Shown here one piece after another: positions 18,596 to 30,420 of a stretch of DNA of 64,000 nucleotides. Within the stretch, counting starts at the first letter, position 1. Every line of letters starts with the position of its first letter. Below the pieces are notes generated by a model. It was not told the DNA's origin. It did not search any database and worked only from the letters and a program-made list of their open reading frames with translations. The stretch comes from Bacteroidales bacterium (GTDB lineage: Bacteria; Bacteroidota; Bacteroidia; Bacteroidales; UBA932): the NCBI GenBank assembly GCA_024398105.1, contig JAKSJP010000005.1, positions 55,384 to 119,383 of the forward strand, given 5' to 3'. Both the position numbers and the translations under genes were made by a program.

Positions 18596-21500
18596 ATGGA
18601 AATGCAGAAAATACTGGTGCTCGGATCTGGTGCGCTGAAGATCGGTGAGTCCGGAGAGTTCGACTACTCAGGTTCACAGGCCCTCAAGGCGCTCCATGAG
18701 GAAGGGAAGTTCACTGTCCTCATCAACCCAAACATCGCCACCGTCCAGACTTCGGAAGGCATTGCTGACCATATCTATTATCTTCCGGTGACCCCCGAGT
18801 TCGTCGAGCGCGTCATCGAGAAGGAACGTCCTGACGGAATCATGCTCGCTTTCGGCGGACAGACCGCGCTCAACTGCGGCGTCGCGCTCTATGAGAGCGG
18901 TGTGCTTGAGAAATACAACGTCAAGGTGGTGGGTACTCCTGTGGAGGCCATCATCAACACCGAGGACCGTGAGCTCTTCGCGTCCATGATGCGCGAGATC
19001 GGGGTCAAGACCGCCCGCAGCGAGGCTGTCAGCTCGATCGAGGAGGCCCTGGAGGTCGTGCGTGAGATCGGATATCCTATCATCGTACGTGCCGCCTACA
19101 CCCTCGGAGGTCTTGGCTCGGGATTCTGCAACAATGACGACGAGCTCCGCCGTCTTGCCGCGTCAGCTTTCTCATACTCTCCCCAGATCCTCATCGAGGA
19201 GTCGTTGAAAGGCTGGAAAGAGATTGAATATGAAGTTGTCAGGGACAGGTTTGACAACTGCATCACAGTATGTAACATGGAGAACTTCGACCCTCTCGGA
19301 ATCCATACAGGAGAGAGCGTCGTGGTGGCTCCTTCGCAGACCTTGAGCGACCATGAGTACCATAAGCTCCGTGAGATCGCCATCAAGATCGCGCGCCGTG
19401 TAGGCATAGTGGGAGAGTGCAACGTGCAGTATGCGCTCGACCCTGACAGCGACGACTACCGCGTCATCGAGCTCAATGCCCGTCTTTCACGAAGCTCGGC
19501 CCTCGCATCGAAGGCTACCGGCTATCCGCTCGCTTTCGTGGCCGCGAAGCTCGGCCTGGGCTACGGCCTGGACGAGATCCAGAACTCCGTCACCAAGTGC
19601 ACCTCGGCCTTCTTCGAGCCTGCCCTCGACTATGTCGTCTGCAAGATTCCTCGCTGGGACCTCGGCAAGTTCGACGGCGTTTCGAAGCTCATCGGCTCCA
19701 GCATGAAGTCGGTAGGTGAGGTAATGGCCATCGGACGTACCTTCGAGGAGGCTATCCAGAAGGGCATGAGAATGGTCGGCCAGGGTCTCCATGGTTTCGT
19801 GGCCAATACCGTGAAGGTCCCGGACGTGGAATTCGAGCTCAGGAACCCTACAGACAAGCGTCTGCCTGCGATCGAGCTGGCGTTCGACATGGGATACACC
19901 ATCGACCAGCTCCATGAGATCACCAGGATCGACAGGTGGTTCCTCTTCCGCCTGCAGAACATCCATGAAGTGAAGACCCAGCTTGCCGCCTATGACAAGG
20001 CGGGCGACGTTCCTGCCGCCCTTCTCCGCCAGGCGAAGGAGATGGGCTTCTCAGACTACCAGATAGGAAAGATCGTCATCAAGGACGGCATGAATGCCCA
20101 TGACAAGTCGGACCTCGTCCGCGCCGCCCGCAAGCAGCTCGGCATCCTTCCTGTCGTCAAGCAGATCGATACCATGGCCGGAGAGTATCCTGCCATGACC
20201 AATTACCTCTATATGACATACAACGGCTCGGAGTCGGACGTGGAGTTCGCCCGTGACGGGAAGTCGGTGATCGTGCTCGGTTCAGGAGCCTACCGTATCG
20301 GCTCCAGCGTCGAGTTCGACTGGTGCGGCGTCGCTGCCGTGAAGAAGATCCAGGAGATGGGCTACCGCTCGATCATGATTAACTACAATCCGGAGACCGT
20401 GTCGACCGACTATGATATCTGCGACCGCCTCTTCTTCGACGAGCTCACCTTGGAGCGCGTGCTTGACGTTTGCGACCTGGAGATGCCGAAGGGAGTGATC
20501 GTCTGCACAGGTGGACAGATCCCTAACAACCTCGCGCTGCTCCTTGACAAGCAGGGAGTGAAGATCCTCGGTACGAGCGCCGAGTCCATCGACATCGCAG
20601 AGGACCGTCAGAAGTTCTCGACCATGTGCGACCGTCTGGGAATCGACCAGCCTAGGTGGAAGGAGCTTACCAAGATGGAGGAGATCTACGACTTCGTCAA
20701 GGAGGTGGGCCTCCCTGTCATGATCCGTCCTTCGTATGTGCTCTCGGGTGCTGCGATGAGGGTGGTTGAGAACATGGACGAGCTTGAGAACGCCCTCCAG
20801 AACGCGGCTGTAGTCAGTCAGGAGCACCCTGTCGTGGTTACCGAGTTCCTCCAGCGTGCGAAGGAGGTGGAGATCGACGCCGTCGCCCAGAACGGTGAGA
20901 TCAAGTGCTACGCCATCAGCGAGCACATCGAGTACGCCGGCGTGCACTCAGGAGACGCGACCGTCGTGTTCCCTGCGCAGAAGCTCTACTTCGAGACCAT
21001 ACGCCGAATCAAACATACCGCCCGCAAGATCGCGCAGACCCTGAACATCTCGGGACCTTTCAACATCCAGTTCCTCGCCAAGGACAACGAGCTGAGGGTC
21101 ATCGAGTGCAACCTCAGGGCGTCACGCTCGTTCCCGTTCGTGTCGAAGATCACCAAGTTCAACTTCATCGGCATGGCCACCGAGATCATGCTCGGCAAGG
21201 AGGTCGAGCCGTTCGGAAAGAGCTTCGCCGACATCGACTACGTGGGCATCAAGTCATCCCAGTTCTCGTTCGCTAGACTTCTCAAGGCCGACCCTATCCT
21301 CGGCGTGGACATGGCATCGACCGGTGAGGTCGCCTGCATCGGCGACAACTACTACGAGGCCCTGCTCAAGAGCATGCTGTCCGTCGGACACAGGATCCCG
21401 TCCAAGGACCATGGCATCCTCATCTCCTCAGGTGCGGCACGCTCCAAGGTGGAGATGCTCGAGGCGGCACGCACGCTCCAGAAGGCAGGCTATCTGATCT

Positions 21501-21814
21501 ACGCCACAGCAGGCACCGCGGACTTCCTCGCATCCAACGGGGTGGAGTCGACAGTGCTCCACTGGCCGGACTCGGAGCAGACTCCGAATGTCATCGACTA
21601 CATCCGTGACCACAGGATCGACCTCGTCGTCAACATCCCTAAGAACAACACGCCCCGTGAGCTCCAGAACGGATACAAGATCCGCAGGGCTGCGATCGAC
21701 TACAACGTGCCTCTCATCACAAATGCCCGTCTTGCAAGCGCCTTCATCAGCTCGTTCTGCAAGTATGACATCTCCGACCTCGAGATAAAGCACTGGGGAG
21801 AGTATAATTCCTAG
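18596..21814 (+). CDS. carB: Carbamoyl-phosphate synthase large subunit
   Basis: The 1072-residue protein is full length. Two homologous ATP-grasp halves each begin with a dinucleotide-like motif (LVLGSGALKIGESGEFDYSG near residue 7 and VIVLGSGAYRIGSSVEFDW near 558). It makes carbamoyl phosphate from bicarbonate, ammonia and two ATP. The last ~130 residues form the MGS-like allosteric domain (GYLIYATAGTADFLASNGVE). The ATG at 18596 is followed two codons later by another ATG; either gives a normal N-terminus. The unit ends at 21814 before the amtB leader. Confidence 0.98.
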   Translation: MEMQKILVLGSGALKIGESGEFDYSGSQALKALHEEGKFTVLINPNIATVQTSEGIADHIYYLPVTPEFVERVIEKERPDGIMLAFGGQTALNCGVALYESGVLEKYNVKVVGTPVEAIINTEDRELFASMMREIGVKTARSEAVSSIEEALEVVREIGYPIIVRAAYTLGGLGSGFCNNDDELRRLAASAFSYSPQILIEESLKGWKEIEYEVVRDRFDNCITVCNMENFDPLGIHTGESVVVAPSQTLSDHEYHKLREIAIKIARRVGIVGECNVQYALDPDSDDYRVIELNARLSRSSALASKATGYPLAFVAAKLGLGYGLDEIQNSVTKCTSAFFEPALDYVVCKIPRWDLGKFDGVSKLIGSSMKSVGEVMAIGRTFEEAIQKGMRMVGQGLHGFVANTVKVPDVEFELRNPTDKRLPAIELAFDMGYTIDQLHEITRIDRWFLFRLQNIHEVKTQLAAYDKAGDVPAALLRQAKEMGFSDYQIGKIVIKDGMNAHDKSDLVRAARKQLGILPVVKQIDTMAGEYPAMTNYLYMTYNGSESDVEFARDGKSVIVLGSGAYRIGSSVEFDWCGVAAVKKIQEMGYRSIMINYNPETVSTDYDICDRLFFDELTLERVLDVCDLEMPKGVIVCTGGQIPNNLALLLDKQGVKILGTSAESIDIAEDRQKFSTMCDRLGIDQPRWKELTKMEEIYDFVKEVGLPVMIRPSYVLSGAAMRVVENMDELENALQNAAVVSQEHPVVVTEFLQRAKEVEIDAVAQNGEIKCYAISEHIEYAGVHSGDATVVFPAQKLYFETIRRIKHTARKIAQTLNISGPFNIQFLAKDNELRVIECNLRASRSFPFVSKITKFNFIGMATEIMLGKEVEPFGKSFADIDYVGIKSSQFSFARLLKADPILGVDMASTGEVACIGDNYYEALLKSMLSVGHRIPSKDHGILISSGAARSKVEMLEAARTLQKAGYLIYATAGTADFLASNGVESTVLHWPDSEQTPNVIDYIRDHRIDLVVNIPKNNTPRELQNGYKIRRAAIDYNVPLITNARLASAFISSFCKYDISDLEIKHWGEYNS

Positions 21815-21844
21815 GGGGTATGTCAGTTTAAACGATAAAGTATT

Positions 21845-21874
21845 TTGATTTGTTTTTCAAGTATCCTAACTTGG
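21845..21874 (+). promoter_or_regulatory. Promoter of the porin-glnK-amtB leader
   Basis: TTG at 21845-21847, a 19-base spacer and TAACTTGG at 21867-21874 resemble the Bacteroidota consensus with one deviation in the -7 box. The upstream box shared by gltB and glnN is not evident here. Confidence 0.55.
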
Positions 21875-21902
21875 CATCAGTAAACATACAGAACATCATC
21901 AG

Positions 21903-22025
21903 ATGAACGGTCTTCGTACATACGCATCTGCAAATAATCAGCAGAATAATAATCAGAGCCAGAATAATAATCAGGCTCAGAATAAGCGTGTGTACATATC
22001 AGAGGGACCAGACATGAGGTGGTAG
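21903..22025 (+). CDS. Asn/Gln-rich leader peptide of porin-glnK-amtB (40 aa)
   Basis: From the ATG at 21903, the segment of codons 11-27 is made almost only of Asn and Gln (NNQQNNNQSQNNNQAQN). In total there are 10 Asn (nine AAT) and 6 Gln (all CAG) in 40 codons, and TAG is at 22023-22025. It is the most extreme of the four leaders. It sits between a promoter and a strong terminator in front of the ammonium-uptake genes. Confidence 0.72.
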   Translation: MNGLRTYASANNQQNNNQSQNNNQAQNKRVYISEGPDMRW

Positions 22026-22095
22026 GATAGAAGAAGAGAGAATCAATTTACAGTATAGGGCTGGTCCAAGGTTTTGGGCCGGCCTTTTTCTTTTT
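22004..22095 (+). terminator. Attenuator of porin-glnK-amtB
   Basis: The hairpin pairs 22057-22067 with 22076-22086 (11 bp with G-U pairs, loop AAGGTTTT) and is followed by TTTTTCTTTTT, a strong intrinsic terminator 45 bases before the porin ATG. The strand GGACCAG at 22005-22011, inside leader codons 35-37, is perfectly complementary over 7 bp to CTGGTCC (22061-22067) of the 5' arm. Confidence 0.75.
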
Positions 22096-22139
22096 AACCA
22101 ATATCAATATTAGTAGTGTTTTTAAAAATTATCAGAGTT

Positions 22140-22832
22140 ATGAGAAAGTATTTCATCATCCTTGCCTCCACAGTGAGCGCATCTCTCGGACTTTCTTTCA
22201 GCGCGATGGCATCTGAGCCGGTGACGGCCAGCATCGGCGCGGACCTCGTCAGCAACTATCTCTGGCGCGGCCAGAAGCTTGACGCGTTCTCGATCCAGCC
22301 TTCAATGGGCCTCGAGTGGGGCGGTCTCTCGCTCAGCGCATGGGGCTCACACGGTCTGACAGGATCGTTCGGTGAGGTAGACTTCACCCTTGCCTACACG
22401 GCAGGCGGGTTCACAGTCGGTGTGACCGACTATTTCTGCGCCGACAGCTTCGACGGCTTCTTCGACTACAGCGAGGCTACCCCTCACGTTGCGGAAGTGA
22501 ACCTCGGCTATGACTTCGGATTCCTTTCACTCAACTGGTACACCAACTTCTGGGGTGCCATGGGAGTGACACCTGAGGACAAGAAGTCATTCTCCTCTTA
22601 TTTCGAGATCGCGGCTCCGTTCTCGCTCGGCGGGCTCGAATGGAGCGCCGCTGTAGGATGCTCGCCATGGGCGAACGACTTCTACGGCACAGAAGGTTTC
22701 GGAGTAGTCAACTGCAGCCTCTCTGCTTCGAAGGACATCGAGATCGGCTCAGTCACCATCCCTGCATTCGTGCAGCTCATGGCAAACCCTGTGGACAACC
22801 ACCTCTTCATGTGCGTGGGCGTCTCTTTCTAG
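22140..22832 (+). CDS. TorF-like outer-membrane protein linked to ammonium transport
   Basis: The ATG at 22140 gives 230 residues with a signal peptide ending near SAMASEP; an open frame starts 24 bases earlier but adds only hydrophilic residues before the signal. The mature protein alternates short beta strands (NYLWRGQKLDAFSIQPSMG, DFTLAYTAGGFTVGVTDYF) and ends in an aromatic residue (VGVSF), as expected for an outer-membrane barrel of the TorF putative porin type. It is co-oriented with glnK (27-base gap) and amtB behind a nitrogen attenuator. An outer-membrane channel for nitrogenous solutes is therefore plausible but unproven. Confidence 0.7.
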   Translation: MRKYFIILASTVSASLGLSFSAMASEPVTASIGADLVSNYLWRGQKLDAFSIQPSMGLEWGGLSLSAWGSHGLTGSFGEVDFTLAYTAGGFTVGVTDYFCADSFDGFFDYSEATPHVAEVNLGYDFGFLSLNWYTNFWGAMGVTPEDKKSFSSYFEIAAPFSLGGLEWSAAVGCSPWANDFYGTEGFGVVNCSLSASKDIEIGSVTIPAFVQLMANPVDNHLFMCVGVSF

Positions 22833-22859
22833 AACAATGAACTAAACAGATGACATATT

Positions 22860-23207
22860 ATGAAAAAGATTGAAGCAATCATCCGCAAGACCCGCTTTGA
22901 AGATGTCAAGGAGGCTCTTTTCGAGGCAGACATCAACTGGTTCTCGTATTCCGAGGTCCATGCTATCGGCCAGGACCGTGAGGACCGTATCTACCGTGGT
23001 GTGATGTACAGCACCGACATCATCTCCAGAATTGAAATCACCATCATCTGCCGCGACCAGTTCGTGCAGTCGACAGTCGACGCCATCCTCAAGGCGGCGC
23101 ATACCGGAGAGGTAGGAGATGGACGAATCTTCGTAAGCCCTGTCGATGACACATGGTCAATCAGGACAGGGGAACATGGTGACAGTGTATTGGCAGATAA
23201 AAAGTAG
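22860..23207 (+). CDS. glnK: PII nitrogen regulatory protein GlnK
   Basis: The 115-residue trimeric PII protein reads 2-oxoglutarate and ATP/ADP and gates AmtB. The N-terminus MKKIEAIIRKTRFEDVKEAL and the C-terminal signature TGEVGDGRIFVSPVDD are canonical. The T-loop (IGQDREDRIYRGVMY) keeps a tyrosine at position 50, equivalent to Tyr51 of E. coli GlnB, and Tyr45 equivalent to Tyr46. Its sequence departs from the proteobacterial GRQKGH, so uridylylation cannot be assumed. It lies 6 bases before amtB. Confidence 0.95.
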   Translation: MKKIEAIIRKTRFEDVKEALFEADINWFSYSEVHAIGQDREDRIYRGVMYSTDIISRIEITIICRDQFVQSTVDAILKAAHTGEVGDGRIFVSPVDDTWSIRTGEHGDSVLADKK

Positions 23208-23213
23208 TGTGTT

Positions 23214-24443
23214 ATGGAAACAGCAATTTCAACAATCAACAGTCTTGATACCGTATGGGTTCTCATCGCAGCGATGCTCGTGTTCTTCATGCAGCCAGGT
23301 TTCGCACTCGTCGAGGCAGGCTTCACGAGATCAAAGAACTCAGCTAACATCCTCATGAAGAACTTCGTGGACTTCATGCTCGGATCAATCCTCTTCTGGT
23401 TCATCGGCTTCGGCCTCATGCATGGCACAGGCAACGGCTTCATCGGTGAGCTCCACCTTTTCGACTGGTCTTTCGTCGGTGACTCGAACATCCCTGCCGA
23501 GTGTACCCTCATCTTCCAGACAGTGTTCTGCGCGACCGCTGCGACCATCGTGTCCGGAGGTATGGCAGAGAGGACCAAGTTCTCGATGTACATTGTGATC
23601 TCAGTCCTCATCTCAGTCCTCATCTACCCTGTAGAGGGTCACTGGACCTGGGGCGGCGGCTGGCTCGCAGAGATGGGCTTCCATGATTTCGCAGGCTCGA
23701 CTGTTGTACACGCATGCGGCGGTGTGATCGCTCTTGCAGGTGCAATGGTGCTCGGACCAAGAATCGGCAAGTACACCAAGTCAGGAAAGGCAGTCGCTAT
23801 CCCTGGCCACAACCTTACCTTCGGTGTCCTCGGTGTGTTCATCCTCTGGATGGGATGGTTCGGATTCAACCCTGGTTCGCAGCTCGCTGCAGCCGGTCCT
23901 GAGAACGCTACAGCCATCGCCCACGTGATGTGCACCACCAACATGGCAGCTGCATGCGGCGGTACTGCGGTTCTCTTCCTCACCTGGCTGTGCTACGGCA
24001 AGCCATCTCTCTCACTCGTCTGCAACGGTATCCTCGCAGGTCTCGTAGGCATCACTGCAGGCTGTGACATGGTATCCATCGGCGGTTCAGCAATCATCGG
24101 TACGGTCTGTGGCTGTGTCATGGTAGGTTCAGTTGCCCTCATCGACAAGGTCCTCAAGATCGACGACCCTGTAGGTGCAGTATCAGTGCACGGCGTCTGC
24201 GGTTTCCTCGGAACAGTGATGACAGGTCTCTTCGCACTTGACGGAGGCCTCTTCTACGGCGGCGGCTGGAAGTTCCTCGGTGTCGAGACCCTCGGCGTAT
24301 GCGTCACCATCGCATGGTCATTCGCACTCGGATACGCGATCTTCAAGATTCTCGACATGCTCTTCGGCATCCGCGTGGAGCCTAGGGTCGAGGAAGAGGG
24401 ACTTGACGTATACGAGCACGGAGAGTCAGCTTACAACGCATAA
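23214..24443 (+). CDS. amtB: Ammonium transporter
   Basis: The 409-residue inner-membrane protein has about 11 hydrophobic helices. Amt family signatures include MQPGFALVEAGFTRSKN near the N-terminus, the first pore histidine region STVVHACGGVIALAGA and the second pore histidine region GAVSVHGVCGFLGTVMTG. The cytoplasmic C-terminal tail IRVEPRVEEEGLDVYEHGE is the conserved GlnK-contact segment. It ends the porin-glnK-amtB unit; a terminator follows at 24497-24540. Confidence 0.98.
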   Translation: METAISTINSLDTVWVLIAAMLVFFMQPGFALVEAGFTRSKNSANILMKNFVDFMLGSILFWFIGFGLMHGTGNGFIGELHLFDWSFVGDSNIPAECTLIFQTVFCATAATIVSGGMAERTKFSMYIVISVLISVLIYPVEGHWTWGGGWLAEMGFHDFAGSTVVHACGGVIALAGAMVLGPRIGKYTKSGKAVAIPGHNLTFGVLGVFILWMGWFGFNPGSQLAAAGPENATAIAHVMCTTNMAAACGGTAVLFLTWLCYGKPSLSLVCNGILAGLVGITAGCDMVSIGGSAIIGTVCGCVMVGSVALIDKVLKIDDPVGAVSVHGVCGFLGTVMTGLFALDGGLFYGGGWKFLGVETLGVCVTIAWSFALGYAIFKILDMLFGIRVEPRVEEEGLDVYEHGESAYNA

Positions 24444-24496
24444 TATCCCGCAATACTAAACTATCTTCAACTACTTCAACCGACATTATACCACCA

Positions 24497-24545
24497 GGCC
24501 GCCGGATAGGGGATTCCCCGTTCCGGCGGCCTTCTTTCTCTGTTT
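24497..24545 (+). terminator. Terminator after amtB
   Basis: GGCCGCCGGA (24497-24506) pairs with TTCCGGCGGCC (24521-24531) around a 14-base loop, followed by TTCTTTCTCTGTTT. Confidence 0.75.
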
Positions 24546-24553
24546 GCCTGCAC

Positions 24554-27763
<3,210 letters not shown>

Positions 27764-27786
27764 TTAATGCGTGTGTGTGGTTATGA

Positions 27787-27812
27787 CAAATATACAAATA
27801 TTACTATATTTG
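27787..27812. promoter_or_regulatory. Divergent -7 elements between GH2 and the lipoprotein gene
   Basis: TATATTTG occurs on the - strand (27794-27787, towards the GH2 gene) and on the + strand (27805-27812, towards the lipoprotein). No clear TTG is found at the -33 position of either, so these are weaker calls. Confidence 0.45.
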
Positions 27813-27849
27813 CCGTGGCTATCCGGCCCTCACAAGATTGAATAATATT

Positions 27850-28647
27850 ATGAAGATAAGAAATTTCCTCCTGCACGCTGCCGTAGCGCTCGCTGCAGTC
27901 TTTGTCCTCGCCACCGGCTGCGGCCGTAACCGTCAGACTGTCCATGGCGTGATTCCGGACCTCTCGATGTTCGCTCCTGAGATCCAGTATGTCGACAGCC
28001 TCCGTTACCTGACGGTCGAGCCTAACCAGGTCAGCGCGCTCGGCATCAGCGAGGACGCGAACGAGACCTCATGGTTCGGTTTCGCTGACCTCTATACCCA
28101 GAGGAAGTTCGACGAGGCCTACCAGTTCGTGATGGACGGCGACAACTACGCCAACATCCTCGTGTACCTCAAGAACACCACCGCGCAGTACCAGTTCATC
28201 AACGTCATCCTCTCGCCGCTGATGAGGCTCTACATCAAGGACGACAAGGAGTACTTCAAGGAGGTCGAAGGTGCGCTCGCATACAATCTCTTCACTCTCA
28301 AGCAGGTGATCGTCATGGGCGGCGACAACCCGTATATCCCGCCTCACTACCTCGACCTCGTGATGGACCTCGAGCACCTCTACTTCGAGGAGGGAGACCT
28401 TGACAAGGCCGAGGCCAACCTCGCGGAGATCGCTTTCGCATGCGAGGCCAGCAACTACAACCCGATCGCGACAAGGCTTCTCTGCCTTGAGTATCGCTGC
28501 AACATCTACAAGCAGAGGGGGAACATGGCAGGTGCAAAGGCCGCCATCCAGGAGTTCAAGGACGACATCCTTCCTCTCGCCCAGTCGGACGAGGAGCTCC
28601 AGACACTCGCCAACGCCATCCGCAACGTGGAGATGAGAGTGCTCTAG
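27850..28647 (+). CDS. Hypothetical lipoprotein with helical repeats
   Basis: The ATG at 27850 gives 265 residues. The signal peptide ends in the lipobox LATGC (Cys about 24), so the protein is probably membrane-anchored. The remainder is mostly alpha-helical, with TPR-like spacing around FADLYTQRKFDEAYQFVMDG and LEHLYFEEGDLDKAEANLAEIA. I do not recognise a family. It stands alone between a divergent GH2 gene and a strong terminator at 28698-28727. Confidence 0.7.
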   Translation: MKIRNFLLHAAVALAAVFVLATGCGRNRQTVHGVIPDLSMFAPEIQYVDSLRYLTVEPNQVSALGISEDANETSWFGFADLYTQRKFDEAYQFVMDGDNYANILVYLKNTTAQYQFINVILSPLMRLYIKDDKEYFKEVEGALAYNLFTLKQVIVMGGDNPYIPPHYLDLVMDLEHLYFEEGDLDKAEANLAEIAFACEASNYNPIATRLLCLEYRCNIYKQRGNMAGAKAAIQEFKDDILPLAQSDEELQTLANAIRNVEMRVL

Positions 28648-28697
28648 TGAGGGGCTGAAAGTCCCCCCCCCGATTCTCATATTCCAGTGAAATACAG

Positions 28698-28730
28698 CCC
28701 GTCGGCCCTCCGGTCGACGGGTTTTTTGTT
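28698..28730 (+). terminator. Terminator after the lipoprotein gene
   Basis: CCCGTCG (28698-28704) pairs with CGACGGG (28715-28721) and is followed by TTTTTT. Confidence 0.85.
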
Positions 28731-28853
28731 GATATGCAAGACCTTATTTGACGATATGCGAGGATAATCGCCGCTACATGTGCCAACTTTGCATCGGCGG
28801 TTAGCACTGAAGCTTGGCCGTGGAAAAACTATTCATTTCTAAATGTTTCAGTT

Positions 28854-29282
28854 ATGTCTGTAGTATTATATCAATGTCTCAGCTGCGGGAACATCGTTTT
28901 CATGGTTGAGAACTCCGGAGTGACACCAGTCTGCTGCGGGGAACAGATGATGAGGCTCGAACCGAAGTTGAAGGACAACGGCTTGGAGAAGCATCTCCCG
29001 GATGTCACATGGTTGGACGACTGCACCCTGAGGGTGACCATAGGAAGCCAGCCACACCCCATGGAGGAGGGACACCACGTCGTGTTCGTAGCCCTCGAGA
29101 TGAAGGACGGCGTCGTTATAAGATGCCTGAAAGGGAAGTGCAAGGCCAAGGTCGACTTCTACTGCTGCAGGACCGACGCGGTCGCGGTGTACGCATGGTG
29201 CAATATCCATGGACTATGGAAAACTTCCCTCGAGGCCGAAAAAGTCAAGGGAGCGATGACAACGGAAGGCTGTAAACGCTAA
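28854..29282 (+). CDS. dfx: Desulfoferrodoxin (superoxide reductase)
   Basis: The 142-residue protein reduces superoxide to peroxide in anaerobes. The N-terminal desulforedoxin-like centre I has CLSCGN and CCGEQM. Centre II keeps the His/Cys iron ligands in KHLPDV, QPHPMEEGHHV and WCNIHGLWK. Both centres are present, so it is a class I (two-iron) enzyme. It ends 12 bases before the AraC regulator at 29295, suggesting co-transcription. Together with rubrerythrin at 44846 it supports an anaerobic lifestyle. Confidence 0.93.
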   Translation: MSVVLYQCLSCGNIVFMVENSGVTPVCCGEQMMRLEPKLKDNGLEKHLPDVTWLDDCTLRVTIGSQPHPMEEGHHVVFVALEMKDGVVIRCLKGKCKAKVDFYCCRTDAVAVYAWCNIHGLWKTSLEAEKVKGAMTTEGCKR

Positions 29283-29294
29283 CTTTGCAGAAGT

Positions 29295-30356
29295 ATGGTA
29301 GCCGATATGTTGATAACAGTCCTGCCATTCTTCGTTGGCTTGGTCTGGTCTGCGATACTCAGCTTGGAGTACCGCAGGTCGGATCCGGCCAGAAAGATGC
29401 TCCTGTGGTTCATACTCTCGAACACAGGGCTCATGTTCATAAGGACACTGATCGTAGCCGCAGACCGGGAATCGTTTGATCTTATCCGATGTCTGTATAT
29501 TTTTTTCCTTCTTGTGGTATTCCCGGTCGGCTACATCTATATACGACGCCTGACGTCACCTGTGCCCCCCAGGAAACGGGAGCTATGGCTGCTTTTACCT
29601 GCCGTAGGAGCCAGCGCTGCTGGAGTCATCGCCTATTTCATCGCCCTTGTTGACTGGCATCCGGTGGAGATATTCGCCCGGGTCATCCTTCCGATCGAGG
29701 TCGTCTTGATGGCTGTCTTCGGGGAGATGGCCATCCGCGACTACCGACATAGCATAGAGAACTACTATTCTGATACAAGCGGCAAGAAACAGAAACCGAT
29801 GTACAGACTGCTGTCCGCATACATCATATTCTCACTCGTCAAGTCCGTCGCCCTCAGTCTGGGAGCGCCGCTTAACACAGACATGTTTCTTGTCACGGTC
29901 ATCTCGCTAAGCTATTCAATCCTTCTCTTTGCCATTGCCTATGTCGGCTCCAAGGCCAGCTTCAATGCCGGATACTTCGCGATGGACATCAGGAAAGACG
30001 AGGAAATGGTACAGGACCATGGTACCACGATGCGTATTTCAGAGCTCATGCGGCAGAAGCAGCTTTATCTGAGGCCCGGCCTCAAGATCTCAGACGTAGC
30101 CATGGAACTCTGCACCAACCGCAGCTACGTCTCCGAATACATCAACCGTCAGTTCGGCATGTCCTTCTGCGACTACATCAACAGCCTGAGGGTCGAGCAC
30201 GCCCGCAGCCTCATCGCCCAGGACCCCGACACCGACATGACGGCCATCTACATAGACTCCGGCTTCGCCAGCGAGGCCTCCTTCTACCGCAACTTCAAGA
30301 AGTTCTCCGGAATGACCCCTAACTCCTTCCGCAGCGAGCGCCAGAAGGGCGCCTGA
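29295..30356 (+). CDS. Membrane-anchored AraC-family transcriptional regulator
   Basis: The 353-residue protein has about seven transmembrane segments in residues 5-215, then a cytoplasmic linker and an AraC double helix-turn-helix at about 245-350 (LKISDVAMELCTNRSYVSEY, SGFASEASFYRNFKKFSGMTP). This 7TM-HTH layout is common in Bacteroidota and is thought to couple membrane signals to transcription; the ligand is unknown. It follows desulfoferrodoxin after 12 bases. The C-terminal third has a higher GC content than the membrane half. Confidence 0.88.
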   Translation: MVADMLITVLPFFVGLVWSAILSLEYRRSDPARKMLLWFILSNTGLMFIRTLIVAADRESFDLIRCLYIFFLLVVFPVGYIYIRRLTSPVPPRKRELWLLLPAVGASAAGVIAYFIALVDWHPVEIFARVILPIEVVLMAVFGEMAIRDYRHSIENYYSDTSGKKQKPMYRLLSAYIIFSLVKSVALSLGAPLNTDMFLVTVISLSYSILLFAIAYVGSKASFNAGYFAMDIRKDEEMVQDHGTTMRISELMRQKQLYLRPGLKISDVAMELCTNRSYVSEYINRQFGMSFCDYINSLRVEHARSLIAQDPDTDMTAIYIDSGFASEASFYRNFKKFSGMTPNSFRSERQKGA

Positions 30357-30420
30357 GCGCCTCCGGCGGGCTGAGGCGGGTTTTGCTTTGCGTTTCTAAC
30401 CGATTGACATACAGTGATAT

